A stretch of 64,000 nucleotides of DNA from Affinundibacterium macrobrachii (GTDB lineage: Bacteria > Pseudomonadota > Gammaproteobacteria > Burkholderiales > Burkholderiaceae_D), in assembly GCF_014652415.1 (NCBI RefSeq), contig NZ_BMYT01000001.1, forward strand, positions 434,001 through 498,000. The letters are read 5' to 3'. The position numbers and the translations under genes were made by a program. Positions 1 through 12,307 of this stretch are shown here, piece by piece (the first letter of the stretch is position 1; every line of letters starts with the position of its first letter). The notes beneath the pieces were generated by a model, which did no database searches, had not been told where the DNA came from, and saw only the letters and a program-made list of their open reading frames with translations.

Positions 1-284
1 ATCATGCCGCGCAATTGTTCATGAGTCAGATCAGCATAGCGTTTCTCTAGCACCACTGCTTGCGCAAACTGTTCAGGTGTCACCAAAAGATTCACCAATG
101 ATTCTTTTGACGCATCGTATTCACGAATAATCGCTAGTAAATCTTTCGCAGGAAATTCATCCAAAGCAGCAACCAATGCTTGATCACCTTCGGTTTCTGC
201 CAAGTTTGCCAACGCATGTTCAGCGCCTGCAATATCGCCTAACTGGATCAAATTTTGCGCTTCAATTAAAGCTGGGACACTCAT
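1..284 (-). CDS. Hypothetical protein (C-terminus beyond window edge)
   Basis: The N-terminal 94 residues are visible, starting MSVPALIEAQ at an ATG with an AGGA ribosome site about seven bases upstream. The sequence looks all-helical, rich in Ala, Leu and Glu, with no signal peptide or recognisable motif. It lies 61 bp downstream of the acidic hypothetical gene and the J-domain gene on the same strand, so it is probably the third gene of that operon. I do not recognise the family. The stop codon lies outside the window. Confidence 0.7.
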   Translation of the reverse strand, partial: MSVPALIEAQNLIQLGDIAGAEHALANLAETEGDQALVAALDEFPAKDLLAIIREYDASKESLVNLLVTPEQFAQAVVLEKRYADLTHEQLRGM

Positions 285-345
285 TTTTATTCCTTTTTTT
301 CACTCAATGTTTGATGAAGACAAGATATCAATAGCACAGCTACGC

Positions 346-936
346 TTAATCTTTGCGATCGAAACCCTGCTCTGCTAACCAATCCATACCAGCTTCTTCC
401 AGATCAACATCGTCACCGTCATCACCATCATCACGACCATGACGACCATAGTGACCATCGAGATCACCTTGCTCATGCAAGTCGGCTTCTTCTTGTGATT
501 CTTCATCGCTAGCATCGTCTTCATTACTTGTTGCCATCGCTCGCGTATGGTGGCTACGACTTAAATATTCCAGGCAAGCAGCCGTCACCAAGAAAGTATC
601 GCCACCCTCTTCCGCCAACACCATTTGCGCCATCTTTTCGGCCCAAGGCTCTAGCTTGACCGCAGCAGCCAAACTCTTCCAGGTTGGCAGCTTACTGACT
701 TCTTTCGATGCAAGCGCTTCAAAACTTAAGGGATTCATAAACAGAAATGCCTCATGAAAAGCAGGCGCTAACATTTCTGGATTGCTCGTCATCATTGGCA
801 ACAAGAAGCGTAATTGCTCACGCTTCTCTTTTAATCGATGGCGCATCACATCTTTGCCTTCAGAATCAGAACGTAAATCATCTAACTCTGCTTTGTATGC
901 CAACATTAATTCTTGAAAATAGCGTGAAAATTTCAC
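346..936 (-). CDS. Hypothetical protein with acidic C-terminal tail
   Basis: A 196-residue soluble protein of unknown function. I place the start at a GTG whose GTGA overlaps the TGA stop of the upstream J-domain gene and which has AGGAG seven bases ahead. A longer reading frame with a TTG at 966 exists but lacks such a site. The first 130 residues look helical. The rest is a low-complexity Asp/Glu/Gly/His tail. Overlap with the J-domain gene implies translational coupling and perhaps a shared chaperone-related role, but that is inference only. Confidence 0.65.
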   Translation of the reverse strand: MKFSRYFQELMLAYKAELDDLRSDSEGKDVMRHRLKEKREQLRFLLPMMTSNPEMLAPAFHEAFLFMNPLSFEALASKEVSKLPTWKSLAAAVKLEPWAEKMAQMVLAEEGGDTFLVTAACLEYLSRSHHTRAMATSNEDDASDEESQEEADLHEQGDLDGHYGRHGRDDGDDGDDVDLEEAGMDWLAEQGFDRKD

Positions 937-1211
937 TGCATCACTCCTGACAAATAATTCTTCCAAATTTCGGTCGCTGTTTCTAACGGCGACTCTAATA
1001 AATTACGCCGACGATTTTCATCATAAGATGCGCGCGCAGATTCATCAGAAAGCACGTCATACGCTTCTTTAACCGCATGAAACTTTACCGGAGCCAATTC
1101 CGAGCTATTACGGTCGGGGTGAAACTCCGCGGCTTTAACTCGGTAAGCTTTTTTGATATCGGCTAAGCTCGCGTTAGTGGCGACACCGAGAATAAAATAA
1201 TAGTCTTTCAT
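933..1211 (-). CDS. Small J-domain (DnaJ-like) protein
   Basis: A 92-residue protein consisting almost entirely of a J domain. It starts MKDYYFILGV, has the helix II basic stretch KKAYR and the diagnostic HPD tripeptide (FHPDRN) that stimulates Hsp70 ATPase, followed by helix III ending in the usual YDVLSD...RASYD pattern. It has no Gly/Phe or zinc-binding region, so it is a type III co-chaperone for a DnaK-like partner. An upstream in-frame ATG at 1274 would add 21 residues unlike the family, so the start at 1211 is preferred. Its stop overlaps the next gene. Confidence 0.85.
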   Translation of the reverse strand: MKDYYFILGVATNASLADIKKAYRVKAAEFHPDRNSSELAPVKFHAVKEAYDVLSDESARASYDENRRRNLLESPLETATEIWKNYLSGVMQ

Positions 1212-1440
1212 GTCTAATTGCCTCACGATGAAAGTCATTGAATTAATATGTGGTGCGCTTGTTTGAAAAAACAATCCAACACCTAGATTTAGCTAAGGCG
1301 AGACAACACGCCAAAGCATAATCTCAATCATTTACCAGTTCACATACTCGCTCGACCCGTAGCTGGCATCGATTAGCCGCAATATTTTCAAATCAGATGA
1401 TTGAAAGCCAATCAAAGCGAGCGCAATCTAGCCAAGCTAA

Positions 1441-1926
1441 TTAATCATCATGATGATGACCGTGCTCACCATGCACATGACCGTGGGCAATTTCTTCTTC
1501 CGTTGCAGGACGAACCGCTAAAATTTCTGCTTCGAAACGCAACTTCATTCCTGCTAATGGGTGATTACCATCAACTGTGACCAAACCAGCATCAATCGCC
1601 GTGACACGAAATTGCGCAGCCTCGCCCGTTTCTGGATCACGCGTCTCAAACATCATGCCAACCTCTAAATCAGGTGGGAATAAACCAACATCTTCTTCAT
1701 GAATTAAACTTGGGTCAATTTGTCCAAACGCATCATCTGACTCCATAGAAACAGAAATAGTCTTACCTACAGTTTGCCCTTCAAGAGCAGCTTCAACCGC
1801 AGGCAAAATATTGTCGTAACCACCGTGCAAATACACGATAGGATCATGATTTTTATCGATCAAATTGCCTTGCTCGTCGAACATGGTGTAGTTCAAGCTG
1901 ACTACAGAATCTTGAGAAATTTGCAT
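1441..1926 (-). CDS. slyD: FKBP-type peptidyl-prolyl cis-trans isomerase, SlyD-like
   Basis: A 161-residue FKBP with the SlyD layout: a split FKBP domain (VVSLNYTMFDEQG near the start), an inserted IF chaperone flap around residues 70-120, and a His/Asp-rich metal-binding tail ending HGHVHGEHGHHHDD. SlyD enzymes are cytosolic prolyl isomerases and chaperones that also deliver nickel. The tail is short compared with E. coli SlyD and lacks its cysteines, as is common in betaproteobacteria. It appears to stand alone, with gaps on both sides. Confidence 0.88.
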   Translation of the reverse strand: MQISQDSVVSLNYTMFDEQGNLIDKNHDPIVYLHGGYDNILPAVEAALEGQTVGKTISVSMESDDAFGQIDPSLIHEEDVGLFPPDLEVGMMFETRDPETGEAAQFRVTAIDAGLVTVDGNHPLAGMKLRFEAEILAVRPATEEEIAHGHVHGEHGHHHDD

Positions 1927-2365
1927 ATAAATAAGAGTTGAATTAAGTAAAGGGACACAATTTAACTGTCACCAAAACGTGCATTGTAACAGAGCGCAGC
2001 AACGTACTAAGCTGCAATAATCACGCAATGAAACTGATCTGCGTTAAAGAAAAGCATAGAAAACCCTAATAATCATCGGTTTTTCAAAGACGACAAGCCC
2101 AAAAAAGAGCACCTAGGGTAGAATTGCGCCTGTAGAAATTTGTCGTGTGGCTTTGGCAATAAATATCAGCAGAATTAGAAATCGAACTCTACTTAAGAAT
2201 ACCGATCAAAATTCAGCCGATTAAGCTAGATTGAAACGTGCGTAAATTTTTATTTATCTACGTCGATACAAACAAAAACACACGCAAAGAGAGAATGCGC
2301 AAATGAACGATAACAACTAACTGCGCTGCGACATAATTTCAATATCAAGTTGTCCAAGGAAAATA
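1927..2365. other. Intergenic region between slyD and the nitronate monooxygenase gene
   Basis: This is an AT-rich gap of 439 bp between divergent genes, so it should hold both promoters. I see a ribosome site (AAGGA) just before the ATG at 2366. There is no convincing small ORF, RNA gene or strong hairpin. A weak AAAACC/GGTTTT inverted pair near 2060-2085 is the only structure, and I do not assign it a role. Confidence 0.5.
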
Positions 2366-3610
2366 ATGAAACGTGTAGATGATTTTCGCCTGCGCCTAGG
2401 CAAACATGAACTTGTCCCGATTATGATTGGTGGCATGGGCGTGGATATTTCAACAGCAGAATTAGCATTAGTAGCGGCACGTTTAAATGGCATTGGCCAT
2501 ATTTCTGACGCCTTGGTTCACGACGTTTCTGATCGTCGCTTTGATACCAGTTTCATTAAGGACAAAACGAAACTGTATAAATACAACATCAACAATTCTG
2601 ATAAAACGGATATCAAATTTGATTTAGATCTGTTAGCAGAAGCAACTAGATTACACGTTGGTCGCACGATGGAAGCCAAGCAAGGCGACGGCATGATTTT
2701 CGTCAACTGCATGGAAAAATTAACGATGAACGGTCCGCGCGACACTTTGCGCGTGCGTTTAGCATCTGCATTAGATGCAGGGATTGATGGCATCACCTTG
2801 AGTGCAGGTTTGCATTTGGGCTCTTTCGGCTTAATCGAAGATCACCCTCGGTTCCGCGACGCCAAACTGGGGATCATCGTCTCTTCCGTGCGAGCACTCC
2901 AATTGTTCTTGCGTAAAAATGCAAAACTGAATCGTTTGCCAGATTATGTGATTGTCGAAGGTCCTTTAGCGGGTGGTCACTTAGGCTTTGGTTTGGATTG
3001 GGCTAAATATGATTTGCACACCATCGTTGCCGAAGTTTTACAGTATTTAAAAGATGAAAACCTCGCGATTCCTGTAATTGCTGCAGGTGGCATCTTTACT
3101 GGAAGTGATGCCGTGTCCTTCCTCGAAGCTGGTGCGGGTGGCGTACAAGTAGCGACCCGCTTCACTGTGACTAAAGAGTGCGGATTGCCAGACGATGTCA
3201 AGCAAGAATACTTCAAGGCGCAAGAAGAGCAAATCATCGTTAACACAATTTCACCGACTGGTTATCCAATGCGCATGTTGAGCAACACGCCTGCCATTGG
3301 CTCCAACATTCGTCCAGGTTGCGAAGCCTATGGTTATCTGTTGGATGGCAATGGCAGTTGCTCCTACATCGATGCTTACAATCGTGAAGTAGAAGCAAAT
3401 CCAGACAACAAAGATTTCAAAGTGATGGATAAGACTTGTTTATGCACACACATGCGTAACTTCAAGTGCTGGACCTGCGGACAAACAACTTATCGCTTGA
3501 AAGACACAACACGCCAGCTGCCAGATGGCAGCTACGAATTACTGTCGGCAGAACACGTATTCCGTGATTATCAATTCAGCGTGAATAACGAAATCGCATT
3601 ACCGAGCTAA
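2366..3610 (+). CDS. Nitronate monooxygenase / 2-nitropropane dioxygenase family flavoprotein
   Basis: A 414-residue FMN-dependent TIM-barrel protein. Family marks include the N-terminal PIMIGGMGVDIS segment, VEGPLAGGHLG around residue 200 (the conserved GGH region near the flavin), and the phosphate-binding VIAAGGIFTG followed by AGAGGVQVATRF. The C-terminal 60 residues add a cysteine cluster (CLCTHMRNFKCWTCG) not typical of the core family and possibly metal-binding. Family members oxidise alkyl nitronates. Some relatives are enoyl-ACP reductase-like, so the substrate is uncertain. It stands alone, with an AAGGA site before the ATG. Confidence 0.8.
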   Translation: MKRVDDFRLRLGKHELVPIMIGGMGVDISTAELALVAARLNGIGHISDALVHDVSDRRFDTSFIKDKTKLYKYNINNSDKTDIKFDLDLLAEATRLHVGRTMEAKQGDGMIFVNCMEKLTMNGPRDTLRVRLASALDAGIDGITLSAGLHLGSFGLIEDHPRFRDAKLGIIVSSVRALQLFLRKNAKLNRLPDYVIVEGPLAGGHLGFGLDWAKYDLHTIVAEVLQYLKDENLAIPVIAAGGIFTGSDAVSFLEAGAGGVQVATRFTVTKECGLPDDVKQEYFKAQEEQIIVNTISPTGYPMRMLSNTPAIGSNIRPGCEAYGYLLDGNGSCSYIDAYNREVEANPDNKDFKVMDKTCLCTHMRNFKCWTCGQTTYRLKDTTRQLPDGSYELLSAEHVFRDYQFSVNNEIALPS

Positions 3611-3684
3611 GTTTGGATAAGGTTTTTTTATTTGGCTCTATCTAGCCAAATAATCAGACAGCAAATGTATAAATAGCTACCCAA

Positions 3685-3716
3685 CAAAAAACCCATCGTT
3701 CAGATGGGTTTTTTAT
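3685..3716. terminator. Rho-independent terminator, probably bidirectional
   Basis: A hairpin with arms AACCCATC and GATGGGTT, flanked by A-runs on the left and T-runs on the right. It sits between two convergent genes (the nitronate monooxygenase gene and serS) and can serve both. Confidence 0.85.
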
Positions 3717-3762
3717 TTTCTACATTGGATACTTCTCGTTTTGCCTGCAGTTGTGCATACGG

Positions 3763-5689
<1,927 letters not shown>

Positions 5690-8479
5690 ATGAAAAACAG
5701 CTTAACACCATCCGAATCGCACATTAGCACTACGACTGTCGCTCCAGCTTCTAAGACACTCAAATTAGGCAAACCGCTCTCCATCACAAAAACAAAGACG
5801 CCAGTAGTTCAAGCGGAGACGCGCACATTTGCCTTGCCAGTCTTGACCGAATCGCCAGCGCTTGAATCCGGCGAGATCATCAAAACACAAGTTCAATCAG
5901 TTACTGTCGTAACGAAACGACGCTCACGCTTAGCTGTGGTCAATGCGGCGGAAACATCTTCATCCGACTCTTCCGCTTCCAGCACGAATGAGGTAAGCGA
6001 TCTTGCGAACGAATCGACAGTGCATGAAAATGTGGCATCCGAGAATGCTACTGACAGCGCAAGCCATGTCGCAAACGATGACGTCACTGCGACAACGACC
6101 ACTGAAGTAGCAAACGAGATGAATGATGAGTACAGCAATTTGCTATCGAGTGCTGCCAACTTAAGTACAGGCCCAGCACCAGTAATCAAAGTAAAGAAAA
6201 AGAAAATCATTGCGAAGCTGACTGACACAGATGCCGAAGCTCAAGTATCAGCAACGCCAGCTCACAGCTCTATCGCCAAAGAAGCGGACGTAATCGCTGC
6301 ACCAACTATGGCTGCACCAACTATGGCTGCACCAACTTTCGCAACACAGTCTCTGGCATCAACGCAAATCGAAAAGCCAGCAAGCAAAGCACGTATCGCC
6401 AAAGCACCAATTATTAGCGATGCACCGTCAACAGCTGCGGCAGAAATTGACACTTCGGCATACGCATTTCCTACGGTAAAAGAAGCAGCGCGTCGTGGAC
6501 GCAAACCTTCTTCGCCGCAAGTATATAACGAAGAAATCCATGCGTTTAACGCATTGGAATCGGCTGAATTAAAACGCGCTGCGCGAGTAAAATCAGGAAA
6601 AGCAACGGCCAGCAGTGCAAGCAAAGAGCAACTGGAAGAATACCGCCAACGCTTAACCAAGTTAATTCAACTTGGTAAAGATCGTAGCTATCTAACCCAT
6701 GCTGAAATCAATGATCATCTACCAGAAAACGTCGATGATCCTGAGATGATACAAAGCATTATCAGCACCTTAAATGATGTTGGTATTGCGGTGTACGATC
6801 AAGCACCAGACGCAACCATGTTACTGCTGTCTGACAATGTCGCCAGCTCAGTTAGCGATGACGATGCCGAGGCAACTGCAGCGGTTGCCTTATCGACCGT
6901 AGATTCAGATTTTGGTCGCACCACAGATCCTGTGCGCATGTACATGCGTGAAATGGGTAGTGCAGAATTACTGACTCGCAGCGGTGAAATCGAGATTGCA
7001 AAGCGCATCGAATCCGGCTTAAAAGACATGCTGCAAGCTATTTCTGCATGCCCTTCCGTGATCCAAGAAGTTTTGGTTACCGCAGAAAAAGTCAAATCTG
7101 ATGATGTGATTATTGACGACATTATCGATGGCTTTCATGTGCCAGACAGCTTAGATATTCCTGCTCCAGTCATCTTAGCGAATACAGACGACGATGAAGA
7201 GGAAGAGGACGATGACGAAGGCAGCGCGGCAGAAACAAGCAATACCCTAAGCGCAGAACAGTTAGCGCAAATGAAGGCGACTGCCCTAGAAAAATTTGCT
7301 GCAATCAAGACCAGCTTTGACGATATGTTTGCGCAGATTGAAATGAATGCTTATCAATCACCTGCCTATCAACACGCGCAAGAAAACGTTGCGAAAGAAA
7401 TGGAAAGCATCCGTTTCAGCGTGAAGACGACTGAAAAATGGTGCGACATTTTGCGCAAGCAAATGACCGAACTGCGTCAAACCGAAAAACGCATGCTTGA
7501 ATTGTTGGTGGATCGCTGCGGTATGCCACGTGCCTACTTCATCACCCACTTCATCAAAAATGCGACGAATCGAGATTGGTTAGAACAAGAGATGGAGTCA
7601 CGCGAAGCGTATGGCGCCGTCCTGAAGCGGCATATTCATGCAGCGAGAGAACTGCAAGGACGCTTAATCGTTTTGGAAGAGTCAGCGAAAATACCACTCA
7701 GTGATTTACGCGCGATTCATAAGAAAATGATTTCTGCAGAAAAGCGCACTCGTGACGCCAAAGCAGCGATGACCGAGGCCAACTTGCGCTTGGTTATTTC
7801 TATCGCCAAAAAATACATCAACCGCGGCATGCAATTTTTGGATCTAATTCAAGAAGGCAATATCGGTCTACTCAAAGCAGTTGATAAGTTTGAGTATCGT
7901 CGTGGCTATAAATTTTCAACCTACGCAACTTGGTGGATACGTCAAGCGATCTCGCGCGCGATTGCAGATCAAGCGAGAACCATTCGCGTACCGGTTCATA
8001 TGATTGAAACCATTAACAAGTTGAATCGTATTAAACGCCAATGCTTGCAACAAAACGGTACAGAGCCAGATCCTGCATTGATTGCAGAGAAAATGGATTT
8101 GCCAGAGATCAAAGTACGTGAAATCTTGAAAATCGCCAAAGAACCAGTGTCACTAGACGTACCAATCGGCGACGATGGTGATTCACAATTGGGCGACTTT
8201 ATTGAAGACAATATCACGCTGTCACCAATGCAAGCAGCGATGCAGGCCTCGGTACAAGGCAAGCTGAAGGAAATCCTCGATGCCTTGAGCCCACGTGAAG
8301 CAAAAGTCTTGCGTATGCGCTTTGGTTTAGAAATGGCGAGTGATCATACTTTAGAAGAAGTTGGTAATCAGTTTGACGTTACGCGTGAACGGATTCGTCA
8401 AATCGAAGCGAAAGCGATGAAAAAACTGCGCCACCCTTCTCGCTTAGAACAATTGAAGAGCTTGCTAGAAAACAGCTAA
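5690..8479 (+). CDS. rpoD: RNA polymerase primary sigma factor RpoD (sigma-70)
   Basis: About 929 residues from the ATG at 5690. Residues 1-300 are a low-complexity Ala/Thr/Ser/Val stretch, a common Burkholderiales extension but long here, containing a 15-bp tandem repeat encoding AAPTM (6297-6340). Then follow region 1.1 ([19 protein letters not shown]), region 1.2 ([11 protein letters not shown]), an acidic non-conserved region ([12 protein letters not shown]), regions 2.1-2.4 ([37 protein letters not shown]), region 3 and region 4 helix-turn-helix ([20 protein letters not shown]). It directs RNA polymerase to housekeeping promoters. No good ribosome site precedes the ATG, so the exact start is uncertain. 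Confidence 0.96.
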   Translation: MKNSLTPSESHISTTTVAPASKTLKLGKPLSITKTKTPVVQAETRTFALPVLTESPALESGEIIKTQVQSVTVVTKRRSRLAVVNAAETSSSDSSASSTNEVSDLANESTVHENVASENATDSASHVANDDVTATTTTEVANEMNDEYSNLLSSAANLSTGPAPVIKVKKKKIIAKLTDTDAEAQVSATPAHSSIAKEADVIAAPTMAAPTMAAPTFATQSLASTQIEKPASKARIAKAPIISDAPSTAAAEIDTSAYAFPTVKEAARRGRKPSSPQVYNEEIHAFNALESAELKRAARVKSGKATASSASKEQLEEYRQRLTKLIQLGKDRSYLTHAEINDHLPENVDDPEMIQSIISTLNDVGIAVYDQAPDATMLLLSDNVASSVSDDDAEATAAVALSTVDSDFGRTTDPVRMYMREMGSAELLTRSGEIEIAKRIESGLKDMLQAISACPSVIQEVLVTAEKVKSDDVIIDDIIDGFHVPDSLDIPAPVILANTDDDEEEEDDDEGSAAETSNTLSAEQLAQMKATALEKFAAIKTSFDDMFAQIEMNAYQSPAYQHAQENVAKEMESIRFSVKTTEKWCDILRKQMTELRQTEKRMLELLVDRCGMPRAYFITHFIKNATNRDWLEQEMESREAYGAVLKRHIHAARELQGRLIVLEESAKIPLSDLRAIHKKMISAEKRTRDAKAAMTEANLRLVISIAKKYINRGMQFLDLIQEGNIGLLKAVDKFEYRRGYKFSTYATWWIRQAISRAIADQARTIRVPVHMIETINKLNRIKRQCLQQNGTEPDPALIAEKMDLPEIKVREILKIAKEPVSLDVPIGDDGDSQLGDFIEDNITLSPMQAAMQASVQGKLKEILDALSPREAKVLRMRFGLEMASDHTLEEVGNQFDVTRERIRQIEAKAMKKLRHPSRLEQLKSLLENS

Positions 8480-8581
8480 TTGAATTAGCTGTATTAACGG
8501 TATTAGCTTAGTCAGTCATTCGACTTGCATCACTAAGGCTAGTTTCTTTGCTGATTTTGTTGCCAGGCTCTTTATAAACAA

Positions 8582-8617
8582 AACGCCCCGCCACAAAAAA
8601 TGTGCGGGCGTTTTTTA
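8582..8617 (+). terminator. rpoD rho-independent terminator
   Basis: A GC-rich hairpin (ACGCCC... / ...GGGCGT) with an A-rich loop, followed by TTTTTTATT, about 100 bp past the rpoD stop. Confidence 0.85.
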
Positions 8618-8699
8618 TTCAAATCGAACTTAACCTCAATATACTTTGATTTAATTTTTTAGTTTTTAAAACTTACTATTTTTAATTTAAATTGAAAGA

Positions 8700-9239
8700 C
8701 TAACTCAAAAAATCTAAGGTGAACTTCACTTGCTCCAAGCGTTGTTGCAAGCTACCTTCGACCAACACAAATGGGATACCACGTGCATCTAAGGTATCGA
8801 CTAAATTATCGTGTATTCGCTGACGTACTTCAGGTGATTCACGCTGTAGTCCATCAGCAATCCAAGGAAAATCTGGCGCTGTGACCAAGGTCAATGCGTA
8901 ATCGTGTGCTTGTTCCAAACCCAGCAATTCTGCATCGACCTGTTTAAAATAAAAACGACTATACAAGGCAGTCATCAAAGGTGTCGTGTCACAAAACAAC
9001 CAACGATGCGCTTTATCTAGCAAATGCTGTTCCTGCTGCAATTGAACTTGCGCAATATGTAATTGATCAGACTCTTGCGGGACACGCCCATTTTTCTCAA
9101 CAAATTCGCGTAAATATTCAGGTACCCAAACGGTTTGATAATGGTGTGCAAGTGCTTCTGCCAATTGCGATTTACCAGAAGATTCGGCGCCAAGAATGGC
9201 GATTTTTTGCACTGATAGTGCGCTCGTTTTTTCGGTCAT
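8700..9239 (-). CDS. NadR-type ribosylnicotinamide kinase-like ATPase
   Basis: A 179-residue P-loop protein resembling the C-terminal ribosylnicotinamide kinase domain of NadR. The Walker A is GAESSGKS at residues 16-23, then VPEYLREF and a WLFCDTTPLMT segment in the Walker B region. It lacks the NadR nucleotidylyltransferase and helix-turn-helix parts. It would phosphorylate nicotinamide riboside to NMN in the cytosol. It lies 52 bp downstream of pnuC on the same strand, which supports a salvage role: PnuC imports the riboside and this enzyme traps it. Confidence 0.82.
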   Translation of the reverse strand: MTEKTSALSVQKIAILGAESSGKSQLAEALAHHYQTVWVPEYLREFVEKNGRVPQESDQLHIAQVQLQQEQHLLDKAHRWLFCDTTPLMTALYSRFYFKQVDAELLGLEQAHDYALTLVTAPDFPWIADGLQRESPEVRQRIHDNLVDTLDARGIPFVLVEGSLQQRLEQVKFTLDFLS

Positions 9240-9291
9240 ATCGTGCTTTTCATTTGCCTACAACTTGTTTTTTCAGTTAGCTGATTTGTTC

Positions 9292-9882
9292 CTACTTGCA
9301 TACCGCACGCCAAGCACGCGCACCAGCGATCGCAAGAATCACAAAAATCGCATAAAGCAAAGCAGTAAGCATCAATCCTTTATACAAATACAGCCCGACA
9401 TACAGTACATCGACCACAATCCAAACATACCAATTTTCAAGTTTTTTTCTTGAGAGTAGTAATTGCCCGAGCAAGCTACCCGCAGTCAAGAAACCATCTG
9501 CAATTGGAACGTCTGTGTCAGTCGCTAGTTTCAATAACAAATATAAGGCGACGAAAATTACAATCCAGGCAAACATCGCCAACACGCGTTGTGAAGTCTG
9601 CAATCGTGTAACTGCTAAGCTCTCTTGGTTTTCACCATGTCGCAACCATTGATACCAACCCCACACCGAAACCAAAATAAATACGACTTGCAAACCGCTA
9701 TCGCCATATAACTTCGCATCAAAAAACACCAAGCCATACAAAGCAGAAGACAAAATTGAGAACAACCAAGCCCAATGTATTTGCTTAATATTCAGCACAA
9801 CCGTAATGATTGCCAATACAAACGAACAGAGTTCTAGCGGTGTGGTGATCCAACCCCAGACGAGTGGCAGACTTTGATTCAT
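9292..9882 (-). CDS. pnuC: Nicotinamide riboside transporter PnuC
   Basis: A 196-residue integral membrane protein with about seven hydrophobic segments and the PnuC signatures WxWxxxxxSSALYGxxFFxxKLYGDxxLQ and VWGWYQWL. PnuC proteins are facilitated transporters of nicotinamide riboside, driven by intracellular phosphorylation. I choose the ATG at 9882 (MNQSLPLVWGW). A longer frame from 9954 adds 24 non-family residues. It is first in a two-gene operon with the NadR-like kinase. Confidence 0.88.
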   Translation of the reverse strand: MNQSLPLVWGWITTPLELCSFVLAIITVVLNIKQIHWAWLFSILSSALYGLVFFDAKLYGDSGLQVVFILVSVWGWYQWLRHGENQESLAVTRLQTSQRVLAMFAWIVIFVALYLLLKLATDTDVPIADGFLTAGSLLGQLLLSRKKLENWYVWIVVDVLYVGLYLYKGLMLTALLYAIFVILAIAGARAWRAVCK

Positions 9883-10114
9883 GAATGACTTTGTGAAATG
9901 GGCGTATGATGAGAATGGGTGCCGCAGGATACCAAATTTTTGCAGAGAAAACACTTGATTAATCTAAAGTCATTATCGAAGCTTTAACAATGTTTGACGA
10001 TCCGCCAACTTAAAATCCTATACAATTCGCAACTTCAAATTTTTGTATTGCGTAGGCTGCTTATACAAGCATGCACACACAAAGATAAACTTAACTAATC
10101 GTAAAGGAAGACAG

Positions 10115-11143
10115 ATGAAAAAAATCGCTTTAGCTATCACTTTAATCGGCAGTGCTTGCGCTATCCCAGCAGTAGCACAAACTGTAGAAGCCAATCCATC
10201 TTGGTATGTAGCACCAAGTCTGAACTACACCAATACAGACAATGGTTTTGGTTTGACTAAAGATGGTCAAGGTTTAGGACTGCGTTTCGGCAAAATGATC
10301 AACCCAAGCTGGGATCTGCAGTTAGGTGGTATTGCGGCACGCACCAAACAAGCTGGCACCAAATACACGCAAAACTTGTTAAGCGTTGATGCACTGTATT
10401 TGCAGTCTCGTGAAGCAGTTCGCCCATTCTTGTTGTTTAGTGTTGGTGGACAGCATGACAAATTGTCGAATGCATTGAAAACCAAATCCAAGAGTTCCCC
10501 ATTCCTCGGCGCTGGTATTGGCTTACAAGCTGCACTCACAGAACAATTAACATTCCAAGCAGATGTTCGTCGCAACATGGCTTACGTAAGCGGCAATGAG
10601 TACAATTTTAATCGTGCTTACACTACCTATGCGTCTGTAGGTTTGAACTATTTCTTTGATAAGGTAGCAAAACCAGCACCTGTGGCTGCACCAGTACCTG
10701 CTCCGGCGCCAGTGGCAGAACCTGCTCCAGCACCAGTTGCACCACCGCCACCAGCACCAAAATTTGAAAAATACACTTTATCATCAACCGAATTATTCGC
10801 TTTTGACAGTGCCGTATTAGCTCCAACACAAGCAAAATTGGATGAAATCGCAACTGCTTTAAAAGCATCTCCATCTGTGTCAAACGTGGTGATCAGCGGC
10901 TTTACTGATCGCTTAGGTTCAGATAAATACAATCAAAAATTGTCTGAAAAACGCGCTACCGCAGTGCGTGACTATTTGGTGAATGCAGGTGTTTCTGCAA
11001 ATCGCTTGAATGCAGTTGGTAAGGGTGAAGCAAATCCAGTAGTGACCTGCAATAACAAAAAACGTGCTGATTTGATCAAATGCTTAGAACCAAATCGCCG
11101 CGTTGAAATCGAACAAATGACATTTGAACGTCGCGTAAATTAA
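10115..11143 (+). CDS. OmpA-family outer membrane protein
   Basis: A 342-residue envelope protein. The ATG at 10115 has an AAAGGAAG site and is followed by a signal peptide (MKKIALAITLIGSACAIPAV, cleavage after AQ). Residues 25-185 form an outer-membrane beta-barrel ending in a terminal Phe-containing strand. Residues 187-215 are a Pro/Ala linker. Residues 225-340 form an OmpA-like peptidoglycan-binding domain with the conserved SGFTDRLGSDKYNQKLSEKR motif and a pair of cysteines near the end. It anchors the outer membrane to peptidoglycan. It is monocistronic with a strong terminator. Confidence 0.9.
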   Translation: MKKIALAITLIGSACAIPAVAQTVEANPSWYVAPSLNYTNTDNGFGLTKDGQGLGLRFGKMINPSWDLQLGGIAARTKQAGTKYTQNLLSVDALYLQSREAVRPFLLFSVGGQHDKLSNALKTKSKSSPFLGAGIGLQAALTEQLTFQADVRRNMAYVSGNEYNFNRAYTTYASVGLNYFFDKVAKPAPVAAPVPAPAPVAEPAPAPVAPPPPAPKFEKYTLSSTELFAFDSAVLAPTQAKLDEIATALKASPSVSNVVISGFTDRLGSDKYNQKLSEKRATAVRDYLVNAGVSANRLNAVGKGEANPVVTCNNKKRADLIKCLEPNRRVEIEQMTFERRVN

Positions 11144-11212
11144 GCACGGGATTAGCGAATTTGATTCGCTAGTTCTTGCAAGCTTGGTCGACATTGATCA
11201 AGTACAAAGCAA

Positions 11213-11257
11213 AAAAATGGCGCTCAATTCAATTTATTGAGCGCCATTTTTTATTTT
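11213..11257 (+). terminator. Terminator after the OmpA-like gene
   Basis: A perfect AAAATGGCGCTCAAT / ATTGAGCGCCATTTT hairpin followed by T-rich sequence. The A-run on the left may allow it to end minus-strand transcripts too. Confidence 0.9.
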
Positions 11258-11332
11258 TCGAAGAGTTGCACTAGATAAGTAGTGAAGATGCAGTTCTGAA
11301 AATTTTATGCAGAGCATATTTTTCTAAGTGTC

Positions 11333-12307
11333 TTACTGAGCAGCTTTGCCTTTCACTCCTGCACAATAATCTTTACTTTCTGTTGCTGCAGTAAACCAAT
11401 AGAGATCGGCCTTACCTGCCTTCTTGATATAAGTATCAAGATCGATAGAATCTGCTTGCACTTCAATCAATTGAATAACGAGTACATCTGCTTGCGGATT
11501 TTTTTTACGTAGATGCCAAGGCGCTCCAGTTTCCGCACGCACATGTTCTCCACCTGCGATTAGCATCGCAGCGTCCGTTTGCAACATCGCAGTCGCCATG
11601 CTGGCATCTTTTGCCAGTTGAATATACAACATAGGCGTCAAAGTTTCGCGGCTTTGCATGCCACAATGCGAAGAAAAAATTTGATCGAGTAAATAGTTCT
11701 TCAAGAAGTCTGGTGGATTGAGCGCAGTAGAAAATCGATCCACACCCACAAAATTTTTCTCACCATTTTTGTACACAGCACTGATGAACGCCCTATCGAT
11801 ATTACCGAAAGCCAGTGCCGATCGTTTTGATGCTTCATGAAAAGTGGAACCATAAATCCGCCAATCCCAGCTACCCTTCTCTGGCCAATTCAAGATTTGC
11901 TTCATTTGATCTAGACTAGTCGCCGCTTGCAGCTGGCGAATCGCAGCTTCATGGCTATTATCCAGCATTTCAAATACCACTCGCCCCTGATTGCTCCTAC
12001 TCGCATCCGCAAATCGCTCTTGAATAAAACGTCGCTCTAACTCATGGTGCGCAGGATTATCATGTTTTTCACCAATAAAAACATAACGATGCTTACGCAG
12101 CAAACCAAATGCCAATTGTTCATCGAGGAACTGTGCTTGGGAATTCATCACCTTACCGATCAAATTCAAGCCACTGTGTTGCACTTCTTGCGCAGGCTCT
12201 GAGTTTGGTTGATTAGTCGTGTCGGCAAACATTTGCGCATAAACAAGCGTTGACGTCGTCAAACACATAAAAAGACCACTGAACAAAATAATTTTTAGTT
12301 TGCGCAT
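11333..12307 (-). CDS. ChaN-like (iron-regulated, haem-binding family) exported protein
   Basis: A 324-residue protein with an N-terminal signal peptide (MRKLKIILFSGLFMCLTTST, cleavage near VYAQ), no lipobox cysteine, and the ChaN/DUF399 core: FIGEKHDNPAHH, VVFEMLD, and a later AGGEHVRAETGAPWHL segment with a conserved GGxHxR. ChaN proteins bind haem and are linked to iron uptake in some bacteria. Some relatives are annotated simply as haem-binding uptake proteins. No iron-uptake gene is next to it, so the role rests on family only. Confidence 0.75.
   Translation of the reverse strand: MRKLKIILFSGLFMCLTTSTLVYAQMFADTTNQPNSEPAQEVQHSGLNLIGKVMNSQAQFLDEQLAFGLLRKHRYVFIGEKHDNPAHHELERRFIQERFADASRSNQGRVVFEMLDNSHEAAIRQLQAATSLDQMKQILNWPEKGSWDWRIYGSTFHEASKRSALAFGNIDRAFISAVYKNGEKNFVGVDRFSTALNPPDFLKNYLLDQIFSSHCGMQSRETLTPMLYIQLAKDASMATAMLQTDAAMLIAGGEHVRAETGAPWHLRKKNPQADVLVIQLIEVQADSIDLDTYIKKAGKADLYWFTAATESKDYCAGVKGKAAQ

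Noticed and set aside
5893..7122. Long minus-strand frames inside rpoD
   Set aside because: They are shadows of the Ala/Ser/Thr-rich rpoD codons on the other strand.
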